DNA from: Pyrocephalus nanus
Taxonomy: Eukaryota > Chordata > Aves > Passeriformes > Tyrannidae
Length of the DNA stretch: 64,000 nucleotides
NCBI GenBank assembly: GCA_038380795.1
Contig: CM076269.1
Span: forward strand, 3,286,001-3,350,000
Direction of reading: 5' to 3'
In this document: positions 14,561 to 27,387 of the stretch, in pieces
Numbering within the stretch: position 1 is the stretch's first letter
Layout of the letters: each line of letters begins with the position of its first letter
The notes under the pieces: generated by a model
Told to the model about the DNA's origin: nothing
What the model saw: only the letters and a program-made list of their open reading frames with translations
Databases searched by the model: none
Program-made: the position numbers and the translations under genes

Positions 14561-16842
14561 GTGCTCATCATTCAGCCGCTTAGCCCCATCCTAGCACAAA
14601 CCCAGGCAAGACAAAGTGCCGGCAGCCACCTGGTTGCGGTTGTGTCTGTGGTGCTGCAGCTGGTTGGCTCTGCTGATCTCCTCAGCCCCCGGGGCACGCA
14701 GGGGTGGGGGGACCGGGCTCGCTTGCCCAGACCTCCACACCTCCACCTGTTGGGGAGATCAGCCTGCGGGTATCTGTCAGGGAGGGCAGGTCAGGCAGTG
14801 CTGACAAACCTGTCCCACCAGAGCCCCAGCCTGTTGCAACCCGCTCCGAATGTTCAGAGTGGTGTTTGCCACCTCCCTGCTCTGTGCTGGGAAGAGCAGA
14901 TTTATTTTTTTTTTGTCACAGCATGGGGACCCACCTGACCCCTGAGAGCTGTGGAGCTCACACTCTCCTCCCAGGCATGGCCCCACACCCTCCAAAGCAA
15001 TTAATTTCTCCCTGGCTGCTTGTGCTTTTCTTTACACCCTGCTTAGTTCCAGGTGCTGTAAAAACTTGTGTTCTGCACTCTACCAAAGGGCTCCAGCCCT
15101 TCCTGACGTTGGCAAATGGGAATGTGGCAGCTCTCCATCCCCACAGCCACAGGGCCACTTGAACAGCTTGAGACACATCCCTCTGGGCTGCTCCCTGCCT
15201 CTTTGCACAGATGTGAAAACTTTGTGTTTCCTGTTATTTGAGGTACTGACAGTATATGAGATTTCAGTCCTTGGTTTGTTGACTAAAATACAAGCAGTAA
15301 CGAGAGGGTTGTAGGAATAGTGAGCTCTACAGGCAGATGGTTGGGACTGGACAGTATTTTTTATGCTTTTTTTTTCATTACATGCTGGTGGTATTTGATG
15401 TAGATGCTGTTAAGTAAGTGAGTAAATAGCTAGAAAGACTAGTCCAGAGGGGTGCAAAGCCAGATGAAATAGTGTTCTTTGGAGCAGGATTGTTTCAGAA
15501 AGCAGGAATATGTGCCTGAGAGACAGCCCAGCAAAGGTGAATCACACTGGCATGCCCAACAGAACTGGATTGTGGAGATAGATATAGGGCCAATAGAGTG
15601 AAGAGATTTGGGCTAGATGCAATTAGGCAGGGGAACAAAAGTGCAATCACAGAAAACTGAAACTGGGTATATGGGAAGTGGGAAAACTGCTGGAACTTCA
15701 GATCTGTGCTGAGATGTTTGTTGATTCATAAAGGACTGTTGGCTCATCTGGTACAACCTGACTGTCACCTTGTTCTGTGTGGCATCCCTTATAACTGGGT
15801 AGATAGTTCAGGCCTGACTACTTAAAATATCAGATATGTAAGGCAAAACATTAAGTGGCCAACAGCCATCCAATGTCTGAAACCTTTGCAGTGATGAAAT
15901 GGCTTAAGAGATGATGCTAACAAATGGTTCATGGTCTACAGCGTGGGGATCACAGTGGTAATTTGGGGGGGAGGGTTGTTAAATTAAAACAAAGGTGGCT
16001 ACCTTCAAGGGGTAGCCAAATTTCAGAAGTGCAAGCTTGCCCTAATTTAAGATTTAGGCAAATCTGGCTTGCATGCAAAGAGAAGAAGGCATTATCAGTC
16101 AAAGCCCTCATCTTTCTTGACGCGTGAATAAGGGAGTTTGTGTGCAGGAAGGAGTTGTACATGATATTATGTCTGTCTAAATGCAAGGTCAAAGCAGATT
16201 CTAAATGGCATTGACTTTTAAAAGAGCTTGTCACAAGGCAGACATGAATTCTGCATAATCTCTGCAGTTTTATGTAAGCGAGGAAGAAGCGAGGTACGAC
16301 GAGAGCGCCAAGAAGAAATGTTGTTGTTGAAGCCGTAAACCAGGTGCAATTTTTGGCAGTCTTTCCATGAACGTGCTTAAGCCAGGAAGGGAGAGAAGCC
16401 CACTTTCATTTGGAAAACTCGTAAAGATTAGTGCAGCAAATGCTGCAATTGTTAGTGGGCTGATGGCAGTCATAAATACAGCTGAGTGAGAGGCGATGGC
16501 AGGGCATGGCAGCTCACCCTGAGTCTGGCTGGCTGTGACTCCCCAGACTGACCTCCAGCCATAGCCAGCTCCTCTGGGTGTCTCCAAGGAGGATATGTTT
16601 TCTCCTTCCCACACTGGCATGAAGTGTTTCCACGGGGAAACAGGTGTCAGCATGTGGGACAACAGAAAGAGACTACCTTAAGCACCAGAGCATGAGATTT
16701 CATTACCCTTAGTGTTTTTAGCCTTTACAGCTGCAAATGTTATTAAACATCATAAAATTGTCCAGGTTTCTTTAAGTTCAGCTGCAGCACTTTTCCCAAT
16801 TTGTGCTTAGGTGAAAAAAGAAGACAGCAAGGCTTGTCTGTG

Positions 16843-16867
<25 letters not shown>
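16843..16867. repeat. Poly-A tract, 25 bases
   Basis: An uninterrupted A run. I could not recognise a retroposed sequence upstream of it that would make it a 3' tail. Confidence 0.9.
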
Positions 16868-16874
<7 letters not shown>

Positions 16875-19800
16875 TAAGAGTCATCTTAGATTCTTAAAAG
16901 CAGTTTGGAAATGTGAAATAAAATTAGCAATAATATTTTGCACACAAAGCTGTCTGCAGGAAGGATCTGTGTCAGAGCAAATAACGGTGGCCAATGTTTT
17001 CTTCTCTCAGTCATTTTTAAAGGTCATTTCATGATCAAAATCTACTTGCTAATTTAATTTCTATTCTCAGTGTAAAATGTAAGATGATGCTGTTATTCTG
17101 TTTGCAGGTGGTTTGCAGGGGAGAATCAACCTTTATGCTCAGTATGTCAAGGTCTGAGTCCTAAGCTTGTGCCTGTGGTGGCCCAGCTTAGGTAGGACCC
17201 TATTTCCCAGTCCAGGGTTTCTCAGATGTTTTAATCCAAGGGCTCTCTGATCTCTCTGAAAAAAACCTGTGGGCTGTCCAGTGTAATGTTGCCTTATGGT
17301 ACCAAATGAAAATTTTTTCAGTTGCTTCATTTATTTTTCTGATTTTGCTTGCTGCCTTGCACGTGTGGGAAGGCAGACTTGTGTTTATTTGCCATTCTGT
17401 AGCAGACCAGGGTTGTTCATGAGCCACAAGTTCTCCCTGCCTCACATTGCCTTAGAGATTTCCTCTCCCCAGCTCTTTCCATTCTTTTAGGACGCACCTT
17501 TCAGTCACAAGGTGTGGAATCGGATCTGTCGCTGAGCAGAAAGAGAGAAGGAAAAGAAACCCAGGGAATGAAACACTTTGGAGAGTCATATTAGCCTTAG
17601 GTCGAGAACTCAACAGGCAATATGCAACTTGGCTTTTCAGCTCTCACATGGCAACATTCATGGCTCTGGGACATTTCCTTCCTGCTTTGTCACAAGGAAC
17701 GATTTCCTCTGTATGGGCTCTGCAGAGATCTGCCTCGGGTCTGCTCCTGGGGAGATGTGGTGCAAATCCCAGCAGCTGACTGCCTGTCTGCCAGAGAGCC
17801 CCATCTGCGGTGGGAAAGCCTCAGGAGCAGGCAGCTCAGATTGCAGAGGTCTCTGTGGTTTCCCTGCCATTTCAGTCTCCAAGAGAAACCCACGAGACCT
17901 TCCTCCAGCCGCTGAGCCACGGGTCTGGTCACGAGGAACTGAGTGTCGTCTGGAGAAGACTGGGACTGTGTTGGTTTTCACAGATAGGATGAGGACCTGC
18001 TTTATTTTCCCTCAGGCAGGTCATGGGTCTAGTCTGGAAGAAAAGAGGAGGTTTTCCCAAGGAGTCTGAGGCCCCCATGATCATCTCCAACATCAAAGAC
18101 TCCTTGTGCAGGGTGTCTTGTCCTGGCATTTTGTGTTGGTTGTCAGCTCAGTAGGAGTGAGCAGCTGACATTCAACCAGTTCCACTTCAGTCCTTGGCAA
18201 GGGTGTCCTCTTGTGTCCCGGGCACTATTGATGTTGGAGCCCCATCAGCTGTGAAAATCACATTCTGTGTCTTCAGGATCTCAGTAGAGTGTGCTCTGCT
18301 TAGGGTTTGCTGTTGATGCTCTGAAAAGGGACACATGGTCTTGTTTACTTAGGGCACGAGAGATGCCTTAGACAGGGATGCCAGTGCTTTTCCTCTGGAT
18401 GAATTGTCCTAACACCACTGGCCTGTGCACTGTGTAGTGAGCTGGGGAAATAAGGATTCACAGTATTCTTATCTGCAAGGAGGTACCTGCCTCTTGTATC
18501 GTCTAGGAAAGTCTTAGAGCGGCCTCCGCTTAGCAGAAAGTTTTCTTTCCTGTTAGTGTTGCAGCTGGGAGAGCCATGCCTCATCTCTTGCTTGTAATTA
18601 CATCAGTGGAGTGTCTTGGGAGAAGGTTAAATAGTCTTTTGTATATCAAATAAAGCCAGTGAACTTCACTGAAATCATTTAATGAAAACAGTCCTGATTA
18701 TCTGTATATTCTGCTGTGTGGTATTTTAAAAGAACATCTTAAAGGGAAACGTGGAATTGTTTAAGGCCTCTAAAGACCATAGTGCAGAGGCTATGCAGCA
18801 AATGCCTTTATAATCTAGGATCTGAGGTAGGCTTTGAATCCAATTGTGTTTTTCGCTGTTGTAAAACATGAGAGATTTTGATACAGTAACTCGGATTTGA
18901 TTCAGAACTTTCTTATTAACTGTTCTTCATGCACATCAAATTTTAGAGAGTGAGCTAAAAGGGCTCTGCACATCAAGGATGGAACTGACTCAAGGACAGA
19001 GCTATTAAGGTGTGTAATAATCAAGAGAGGAGAATTAATTGTCTTTAATTTGGCATAAATCCCAGGGACCATAACTTAGGTTATTAGGAATTCAGGGCCT
19101 ATTTCCAATTAGTTACACCCAAGCATGCCCGCGTATCCAGCTTCGGGAGTCTAATCCACGAGTGTGTTGGCACGGCGATGGCTGACATGCTAATAAAGGA
19201 CAGCACTGCCTGACCTCTCCGTGTGTGGTCACTGCCAGGCGGTGTTTGCCCAGCAGTAAATCAAACCCTGCTACTGCTTTATCGTTTCTGACACCTTGCA
19301 GCGAGCAGCTCGGTGCGTGTCAGCTGCTCGGGCAGTCTGTGCAGAAAAAAAAATCACCTGGGCCATGCTGGAGCAGGTCAGAGAGGCTGCTGTGGATTTT
19401 ACATGCTTTTTTAGTCTTTGAGCTTCCTTCTGAGACATCTGCTCCAGCCAAAGCCAGGGTGTCTGCCCTTTCAGGTGTACGAAATGTAAATAGTGCAATT
19501 GTTATCTGTACCGGAAAATCTGGTTTAACCTGAGCCGGGTTACAGAAAGATGTGGCAGCGGTTTCCTGAGTTGGCAGCAGCAAAAGCACATCCTGCGACT
19601 GCGTGGCTCCAGATGCAACACCTCCGTGCTGAAAACGTGGAAAAGTTATGATGGCCAGCCAGCTCCCCCTGCTCGTACCTGCAGCGTGGGGCAGGGGTGC
19701 CACGTCCCATCCACGGCAGGGCCGGCTGCTTCATGAGCACCAGGAAATGGAAAGCACAGTAACATCACCCTTACTGCAAAGCTCTCAGTGCAAACATCTC

Positions 19801-22254
19801 AGGGTTTCAGGGAAATGTGGGCAGAACAGTCGTAGCCGTGTGTGTATGTGAGGGGCAGAAGGAGAGATGGTTCAGAGCAAAGGAGACAAACCAATTTATG
19901 CACTCAATTCCCCTGTAATCGTTTTCAGAGACCTGCAACCCCACGGAGCTTTAGCCCCTGTCTGTCAAATGCTGCCTGCCAGTCAGTCAGGAATGAAACA
20001 ATACTCGGACAGGGCAGGAGCACAACCTCCCTTTATAGCTGTTCTCAATTCTGTTTATCCTGAACCTTGACTTTATTGCATGAGTAGATCCTGGAAAGTC
20101 CACAGTGGCTGCCTCTTCCCCACCCCCTTCTGTGATTTCCCATTTGGAAAAGAATAAGGAAACCTCAACAGCTACTGTGGAGACTGCTCCTTGCAGCCAC
20201 TAGTTAGTGGAGCTAGTGCAGGGATCTTCCCAAAGAAAACTAGACTTATATTTATGGGGAAAAATAGTAGATCGTCCTTAAGACTTCAAGGCCAACAATC
20301 CTCCCATTTTCAAGAAAGGGAAAAACTTTTTTAAAGCTTTCCTTAATTTAATTTTCCAGCACAGTGAAACCAAAGCTTGCCAAATCCAGGTGTCTGTTTA
20401 GTTTTCTTGGTCGTCTATTTCTGACAGATGTAATATTTTTGGCAGAAAGGTAGGGACCATATTTAGAAAAATCACACCCTTCCACCTGGGAAGAAGGAGT
20501 CCCATGCCACCAAACTGTGCAGCCCTCCTCATTTGCCAGGGAAAAGGGGTGGGGAAACCCACAATTTCTGTAGTAGTCATTTGATAAAATGAACCTTTGA
20601 CTAACAGCAAATATGTCTGCAGTTAGGGAATGTATTTTCCCTGAACAGCAAAGGAATTTCAGCTGATTTCCTGTATTTGGTTATATTAAGATTTGAGCAC
20701 CACAGGAGCCGAGAGATGCCATTTTTTTTTTTTTTTATCCACTTGGTCTTGATGTGGTTTCACTGCCAGCTTTCCATTTATCTGTTGTGTGCTCTTTAAT
20801 TCATGAGGGCCTGCACTGGGGATTTGTTTAAAGCCTTGGCTGAAATTGTCAGCCACTCCTTTTATTGCACATCTTTCTGAAAAGATGGGTGTTGTGGCAA
20901 AGCAGTAAATAGGATATTGAGCCTCTGCAACACTTGCTATCTGTAAAACGAAGAGTTTGTCCTCTGTTAAACTCTGAGCAATTACATCATCCCCAGCATT
21001 AAAAACCATCCCTTGTCTGGCAACAGTGTCTGACTTGTGTTTGCATGTAGGCATTGGCTTGCTGGGGGCCTTTCTACATCCCACTGTCTCTGAAGGACTG
21101 TTAAAGGTAACCAGAGTCTCCATCTAAAGTGATGTTGGAGCCAGTGCAATTAATGGATCTTCTAGAAAGCAATGGCTTAACATAAGACATAAAACAAATA
21201 GTAAGAGGATATATCTGTCCCTGACTCTGGTCAAGGCTTGCTGTGTTTTCCCCTCTATTAAAAAAAAAAAAAATCACTCCCCCGCCAAGTAAATAAAGTT
21301 AGTTTCTCACTATTGTCAAGATGTTTTCTGGGACAGAGCGTTTTAAAACTTCTGAAGGGAAAGCAGTGATTTGCCGTATCGCTGATCTGTCTGGCGTTCA
21401 GATTAAATTAAAGCCACTCTTACAAATTCTCGAGCGATTTCCATGCCAGCAGACCCTCTCTGCCTGAGCTGGCTGCGGTAGAACAAGGGCACTGAAACTT
21501 CACATTAATTGTTTCATTTGAAAATGGAATTTCTCTGAAAAAAGGGGTATGTGAGACTTCCACAGTCACAGAGCTACCTGATGTCAATATGTGAATATTT
21601 TCTGAAGTTTTTTAAAGGTTATTTTCTTTCTGAATACTCTAAAGAAATAATGCCTTGGACTGTAACTTGTGCTTTACTGTATTGGCCTTTAGTGGTTCTA
21701 TGTACCGTTTTTGCTAACTATTAAAAATATTTTAATGTGATTTCTGAGCATTTGCTCAAAACACAGTTTGCTACAATTAAGGAAATGGCAGACACAGCCA
21801 CATGCATGAGATTTAATTGATAGTATCAGGAAAGGATGGTGCTGGAGTAAAGGCACAGAGTGAGGGAAAAGACAATATAGGGAGGTTTGAGAGCAGGCTG
21901 TTGAGCACCAGGACTGGAGCTTTTCAGCTGTTGCTGCAGAGGAGCCTTGTTTTTGTAAGAATTGTGTTCATCCTCCTTTCCCACACCCACACACCTTGAT
22001 TGCAGGCTTTGGGATTCAAACTCTCACACGGCATCAGAGAGCAGCTCCATCCCATAGCTTGGCAGTTTTGGAGGTTGATTCCAAAGGTTTCAGTTGAGTC
22101 TTTGAGATGAGAACAAAAAGGTGTTCCAGGGGGACATCCTATGGGGGCAGGGGGAATCCTTGTTTTCCTTTAGAAGCACTGGCTGCTTGGGAATGCCAGA
22201 ACATTTTTGTGCTTTATCTGACGACTCCCCAGCTCCTCCCCAGTATGACTTCTT

Positions 22255-22500
22255 AAGTTTCAATTTCCAAGCTGGGCAGCTTTCCAGCCTGTGGGGATTG
22301 TTGTGACCCAGGTGCAGGGCCTGGCACTTGGCCTTGCTGATCCTCACACCGTTGTCCCTGGCCCAGCAATCCAACCTGTCCAGATCCCTCTGCAGAGCTT
22401 TCCTGCCCTCCAGCAGATTGACACTCCTGCCCACCTTGGTGTGGTCTGCAGCCTGGCTGAGGGTGCCCTCGGTCTCCTCGTTGTTTGCCAACTTCCAATC
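22255..22500 (-). mobile_element. CR1-type LINE fragment (reverse transcriptase ORF remnant)
   Basis: On the minus strand the translation contains RSVNLLEGRKALQRDLDRLD, then WARDNGVRISKAKCQALHLG and HNNP. This is the characteristic C-terminal reverse-transcriptase region of avian CR1 elements. The frame stays open around it (22090-22491), but the match fades left of about 22255 and right of about 22500, so both ends are truncated. It is a dead fragment in antisense orientation to PTPRF. CR1 is the dominant LINE of birds and reptiles, and this supports the host assignment. Confidence 0.85.
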
Positions 22501-23049
22501 ACCTGGTCCCTCAAGGGTTTTCCTTTGGGGATTTTGGGAAGGGGGAAAGATAAGAGTCAGGAGTTTCTCTCCTTAAAAAGTCAACAGTCGTTGATCATCC
22601 ATGTTGTCTGAATACCTTCGTTTTTCAGTAGCTTGGATGCAAGGAAAGGCAATGCTTTTTTTTCTTTTCCATGTTGGAACAATTGCTGGGTGGAAAAAAG
22701 GCTTTTTCAGCAGAGTATTTTATTAAAACATACAAGTTTTTCCTGCCCCTAATCGAAGTTTTTGCTTGAGACTTGCTGGCCAGTGATGCTTTGACAGGCT
22801 GCAATGTTCCCCACAGGAGGAGAAGCCACTGGATTGACAATGGTGCAGAAACTAAACAGGAATCAGATTTTAGCACGATCTACCCCTTCCAGCAGGAGTT
22901 AAGTGACCAAAAATCTTGCATTCTGGCCTGTGAAGTGGAAATGAACAGATTTAGTATTCCAGCTGAGCGGCTACAGGAATGCTTCACTTTAATCTGAAAC
23001 TCGATGTTAGAAAGCGTGGGAGAGCTCTGCTGTCAGATTAACTCCGTTC

Positions 23050-23215
23050 TCATGCACTTTTTCCTGCAATGAACTGCAACCAAACATACATGGATCAAAA
23101 GTCAAATGCTCCATTAATTTAACCACACGTTGGATTTAATGGCATATGGTAATGCATTATTGATTGCACATCTTAAAAATGAAAATCTCTATGCTAATAA
23201 CATCTCACATCAGTG
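23050..23215. promoter_or_regulatory. Candidate AT-rich regulatory block
   Basis: Dense ATTA/TAAT words (ccattaattt, ggtaatgcattattga, gctaataac) in non-repetitive sequence. No coding potential. Only a cross-species comparison would test it. Confidence 0.2.
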
Positions 23216-25169
23216 CAGGTAGTATGAAAAATGCAGTGGATTAACAAATGACTTGGAGTACAAGTAAGAGCTGTTTCCATGCTTTTCCTTGAAAAGATTG
23301 AAGTTTTGGGTGTGTTTTAGCAGGAGTTTGGTTTTATATTCTGTCGTGAGGAAACGTGCAGTAGGAGCAGTTATGTCGTATTTCTTGTATAAAATATTAA
23401 AAAGCAACAGTGGTTTGAAAACAGTTCTAGAAGCAGTTATACTCAACAGCTGGTACCAACAAATGGCACAGTCCTGCCTGAAAGCACAGCATGGTCGTCT
23501 TTTACTGTTCCTTTACTATGGAGTCTTAATAGCTGGCTGCAAAACCCTTCTGAATTCATGTGTTTGAAGAACTTTTGTGAGTTCTTTCAATGCATACTTC
23601 CAGCTGATGACTCTTTTTTGTAATAGTTTTTTGAAAGAGCCTAGCCTTATTTATCAGCTGTTGGATATGACCCACAAAACTCTTATTTTCAGCTACTTGA
23701 AATTGTGCTGTAATTCTGAGGGAGAAAAAATAAAAAAGTACATTTTTTTTTTTCCCTCACCCAACAAGGAATTGCCTGTTCCCCTCTGAAGCTGTGGGTA
23801 GGCTCAGCCATCTCAGCAGATCTTGCAGTGCTTATGAGGACCCTGAAATCAGAGGAGTGCAAGGCCATGGTAGTGGGTGGAACTTCATCCCCAGAGGGTC
23901 TTTTCTCATTCCTTCCCTTGGGCTGTGCTTAAGCCTGAATCTGGGCTGGGTTAGCTGCCCTGTGAGAAGCTTAGAGGTAGCTGTGGCTGATATGTGACTT
24001 TGTCTGGTGTATCCTGGAAGGTTTTGGTAGTGACGTGCTGCAGGGCTTCTCAAAGGGATGGATGAAGTGTTTCCTAATGGAAATTTCCTATTTTCCTGCA
24101 TCTGTGGCGTCATCTTTTGTCCCAGCCAGTTCCTTGGGGCAGATCAAGAGGCATCATGAGGCCTGTAGGAAAGTTGTTTGGGCGACAGCAGCATCTCTAA
24201 GGACCAGGAGAAACAATTTGTTTCGTACCATTGGGGTGCAGTGCCCCCTCGAGCTTGGAGCACCGAGGTTGCCCCTGGGTGGGAGGGAGTGCATGGCAGA
24301 TGCAGGGTGCTCAGCCCTGGGAGGTGACAGGTTGCTGCAGTGGCTGTGTTAGCTTGTCACCGAGCTTGGGGGAGCACGGAGAGAAGCAGCACAAGGACTT
24401 GGCAGGAGCACAGCCTGATCTTTCATCAGAGTGAGCTGGGAGGCGCTGCTTTGTCTTGCCTGCTCCTGGGAACACTCGCCTCTGCAAAGCCATCCTGCTC
24501 CCCTCTGAGGTACAGAGGTGCCATGGAATGACCAGCTGCGCTACCGAGGAGGTGCCAGGGCTTGTAAATGGAGATAATTGCTGTCCAGCCATGAAAGGAC
24601 AACGTTAGCGGCGCCCTTCTGGCTCTCAAAGAGTAGCCCTGTCTCCCTCGGGTGGTTTTTGGACTCACAGCCTCTAGAACAAGCAGGTCCCCTGAGCTCC
24701 CACGCTGTGAGCCCCTGGAGCAGGAATCTGCCTGACAGTTTATCCTCTTCTGCCTTGTCTAGTCTCGTATTTTCTTGAATTTTCCTTATAGTACTTTCTT
24801 TGTTTTTGAACTGACTCAGATTCTTGCTTTTGTGAACTGTTTTGCTGCTGCTGTGATCTTTCTGAGAGATAGCAAATTCTTTGTTTACTGTAAGCTCTTG
24901 TGCAGTAATTCATGTGGTTACACCGTGACACAGAGAAGTCCTTCTGGAGCTCGTTTCCACACCCACCCATTCATCTGCACCCTTTCTCCCCCTTTTCAGT
25001 GAGCGGCTTCAGCATGTCACGTTGGCATGATGTCATACAGAGCCAGCAGATTTGTCATTAAAAGCCTTGTCATCAGTAGATGACTGTTTGTATTTTCTGC
25101 CTGCCTGAAACTGTTCCCGACTTACTAAACCAGTAATTAAGAGTTTGCTGCTTTTGAAACAGGTTGGTT

Positions 25170-25530
25170 TCGCTGCCCCACCTTTTCCTCAGGCCATTGC
25201 GAGGCGGTGCCAGTGTCGACAGGGGTGTTCATTAGCCTGCATGAGACTTGGCTCGGGCAGGGATCACACTCAAAATGCGCTCCTCCCGCCGCTCCCCAAC
25301 ACTGGGCAGCCTTTGGAGACCGTGAATTTGGATAACATTTGTGGTTGCACTTCCTGGGGGACTTCTGCAGGGAGGGAGGAGGATGTGGAAAGAGAGCATC
25401 GCCTCAAAATGGCTGATGAAACGCTCGTTGTGCAGCTTCAGTTGAACCCGAACAGAGCGGTGTCGGGGTTTTTCTTGTCGTGTGAGGTGACGCCGTTCTC
25501 CTGGGCCGCCGGATTGCTCGGCTGCTTTTG
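25170..25530. other. GC-richer, CpG-bearing intronic stretch
   Basis: Several CpGs cluster (gaggcggtgccagtgtcgac, ctcccgccgctcccc, gacgccgttctcctgggccg). No coding segment is recognised. Its role is unknown. Confidence 0.25.
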
Positions 25531-26234
25531 ATTGTCTTGCAGTAATTGAATAGCCATGCTGTGTAACCTGTGCTTGAAGGAATCAGAGCTGTTTATTCAG
25601 CAAACAGATGTCCTGCTTTGTGGCGTGCTTGCAGTGTTACTGGCTTGCATCTTTCATTAGTTCATATTGCCGACTGCCCGGGCCATTGTCCTTGCACCGA
25701 CAGTTTTGCAGTTGCTAATGTATTTCATTGTCTCAAAAGGGAGATTCAGAAGCTCGTAGAATTTGCAAAGTAATTCCATTGATCCACCAAATACGAGTCT
25801 GTCAGTAGGCAAGGGTTACCCCTGCAACTTGCTGTGTTATAGGAACCAAACCACTGCCTCTGAGCAGGATCTGTCCATCCCTGGTGACGTGAACTGGGTG
25901 AGATTCCAGCCTGCCCCACCGAATGGCTGTGGAACATGTGAAATAGCTTCTGGTTTGTGTATCCTGCTCCTGTGCAATGCTGACCACAGTCAAACACATT
26001 TATCAGAGATCTCTCTGCCTTCAATCCATTTCCTGACTTGTCCCTAGCGCCACGCACTCCTGAGTGATTTCAGATAGCTGGCAGAATTGAAAACAAAGCA
26101 GCTCTGTGTTTTAATCATCCCTCCCAAGACCCTAAAATGGATGTTGGGCTGGAAGTTCCTCAGCTGATGTGGGCTGGCAGCAGCCAGTGGCCCAGATAAG
26201 CCGTTTCCAGCCCTGTGTGGGGATAAGGCCAAAT

Positions 26235-26272
26235 ATCTCACTTGAAATGAGATTCTCAACTTGAGTTGAGAA
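26235..26272. repeat. Two adjacent small inverted repeats (tandem hairpins)
   Basis: ATCTCA pairs with TGAGAT (26235-26240 with 26248-26253). Immediately after, TTCTCAAC pairs with GTTGAGAA around a four-base loop (26253-26260 with 26265-26272). The DNA or RNA could form two back-to-back stem-loops. Confidence 0.6.
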
Positions 26273-27309
26273 CACCCCTTCCATTGGGGCAGTGGTTTTG
26301 ATAGATTGTAAGAGATTTAACCTCGCAGCTGTAGCTGTAATATATGGAAAAACTACTTTTTGCCATTTCCAAATTATATTTGGTATCATTTTTTTTCTCT
26401 CCCCCAGCAGCCTGAGCAATTGGACTCATGATAGTAAGCAGGCCTGGCTTTTATGGGAAGAAGAATGTGACAAATAACTCCCATAAATGTGTTTACAGTT
26501 TGCACTATCATTTCTAAAATACCATTTCCTGTGTTGATACAGAGGAAATTCACAGTGTGAGGGGGAAGGTTTACAGGTGCCAAGTCAGGATACGACCCCC
26601 AGAACACAATTACTTGGCTACAGGACCCGTTAGTGCTGCGCAGCGTTCGTGCTGGTAGGAACCTGATATCCAACTTCTCTGTTCTGTGAAAGATTACAAG
26701 TTTTGAGCGAAATCCTGGGGGTAAATCCTGCAGGATTCAGCTGTCAACAGCTGTGCTCACCACAGACTCCTCTGCAGGCCTTTTTTGTAAGCAGCTGTTA
26801 TCCACACACCATTCCACGCTGGGGCTGATCCGGGCTCCTTTTAAGATGTAAATTGCAACTGCCTCCATGTCCCCTTACCATCACCTGATATTTGGAGAGA
26901 TGCAGAAAATAAGGACACACCAAGGGGTATGTGTCTCATGGCAGCATCCTCAAGGAAGGTAGTTTTCTGGGGAGCTGGAAAAACAAGCCAGGTAATTGCA
27001 GCTGCTCTGAAGGAGGTCTCAGAGCTCCAGTTTGGCGCTGTGGGAAAGGCTTCTTACCTTGGTTTTTCCCTTAAAGATGGGGAAATGTGAGGCACAAAAG
27101 AGCTGTATGAGAGCAGGGGTTAGATTTCTGTCACCTCGGAAAGATTAGCAAAGGGAGCTGTCAAGTGAGCAGGAGATATCCTCTGCCCATGCTGTCACAC
27201 TAGATGCCAGAGGGACATTCCTGGCTCCTTGGTGACTGCTCCTAGCAAGACCTCAGCCTAGTTGAGGGTTTTCCAGGTTTCAGTTTGTAACTGCAAAAAC
27301 CCACTCGTT

Positions 27310-27387
27310 TGTTTTTTTTTCTCTCCTGCTGTTTCCCTGTCCTTTTCTCCTGCTTCTCTCCTCTCCTCTCCTGCTTTCCTCTCTGTC
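27310..27387. repeat. Pyrimidine-rich tract with CTCTC repeats
   Basis: Nearly pure C/T sequence, with CTCCT/CTCTC units concentrated at 27349-27387. On the sense transcript it would be a polypyrimidine stretch able to bind PTB-type proteins. No splice acceptor with a plausible exon follows it. Confidence 0.75.

Noticed and set aside
16801..17034. Open frame beginning with a run of lysines.
   Set aside because: The lysines come from the 25-base poly-A tract, not from a protein.
22090..22491. 133-codon minus-strand frame as a host gene.
   Set aside because: Its N-terminal half is a CR1 reverse-transcriptase remnant and the rest is unrelated sequence.
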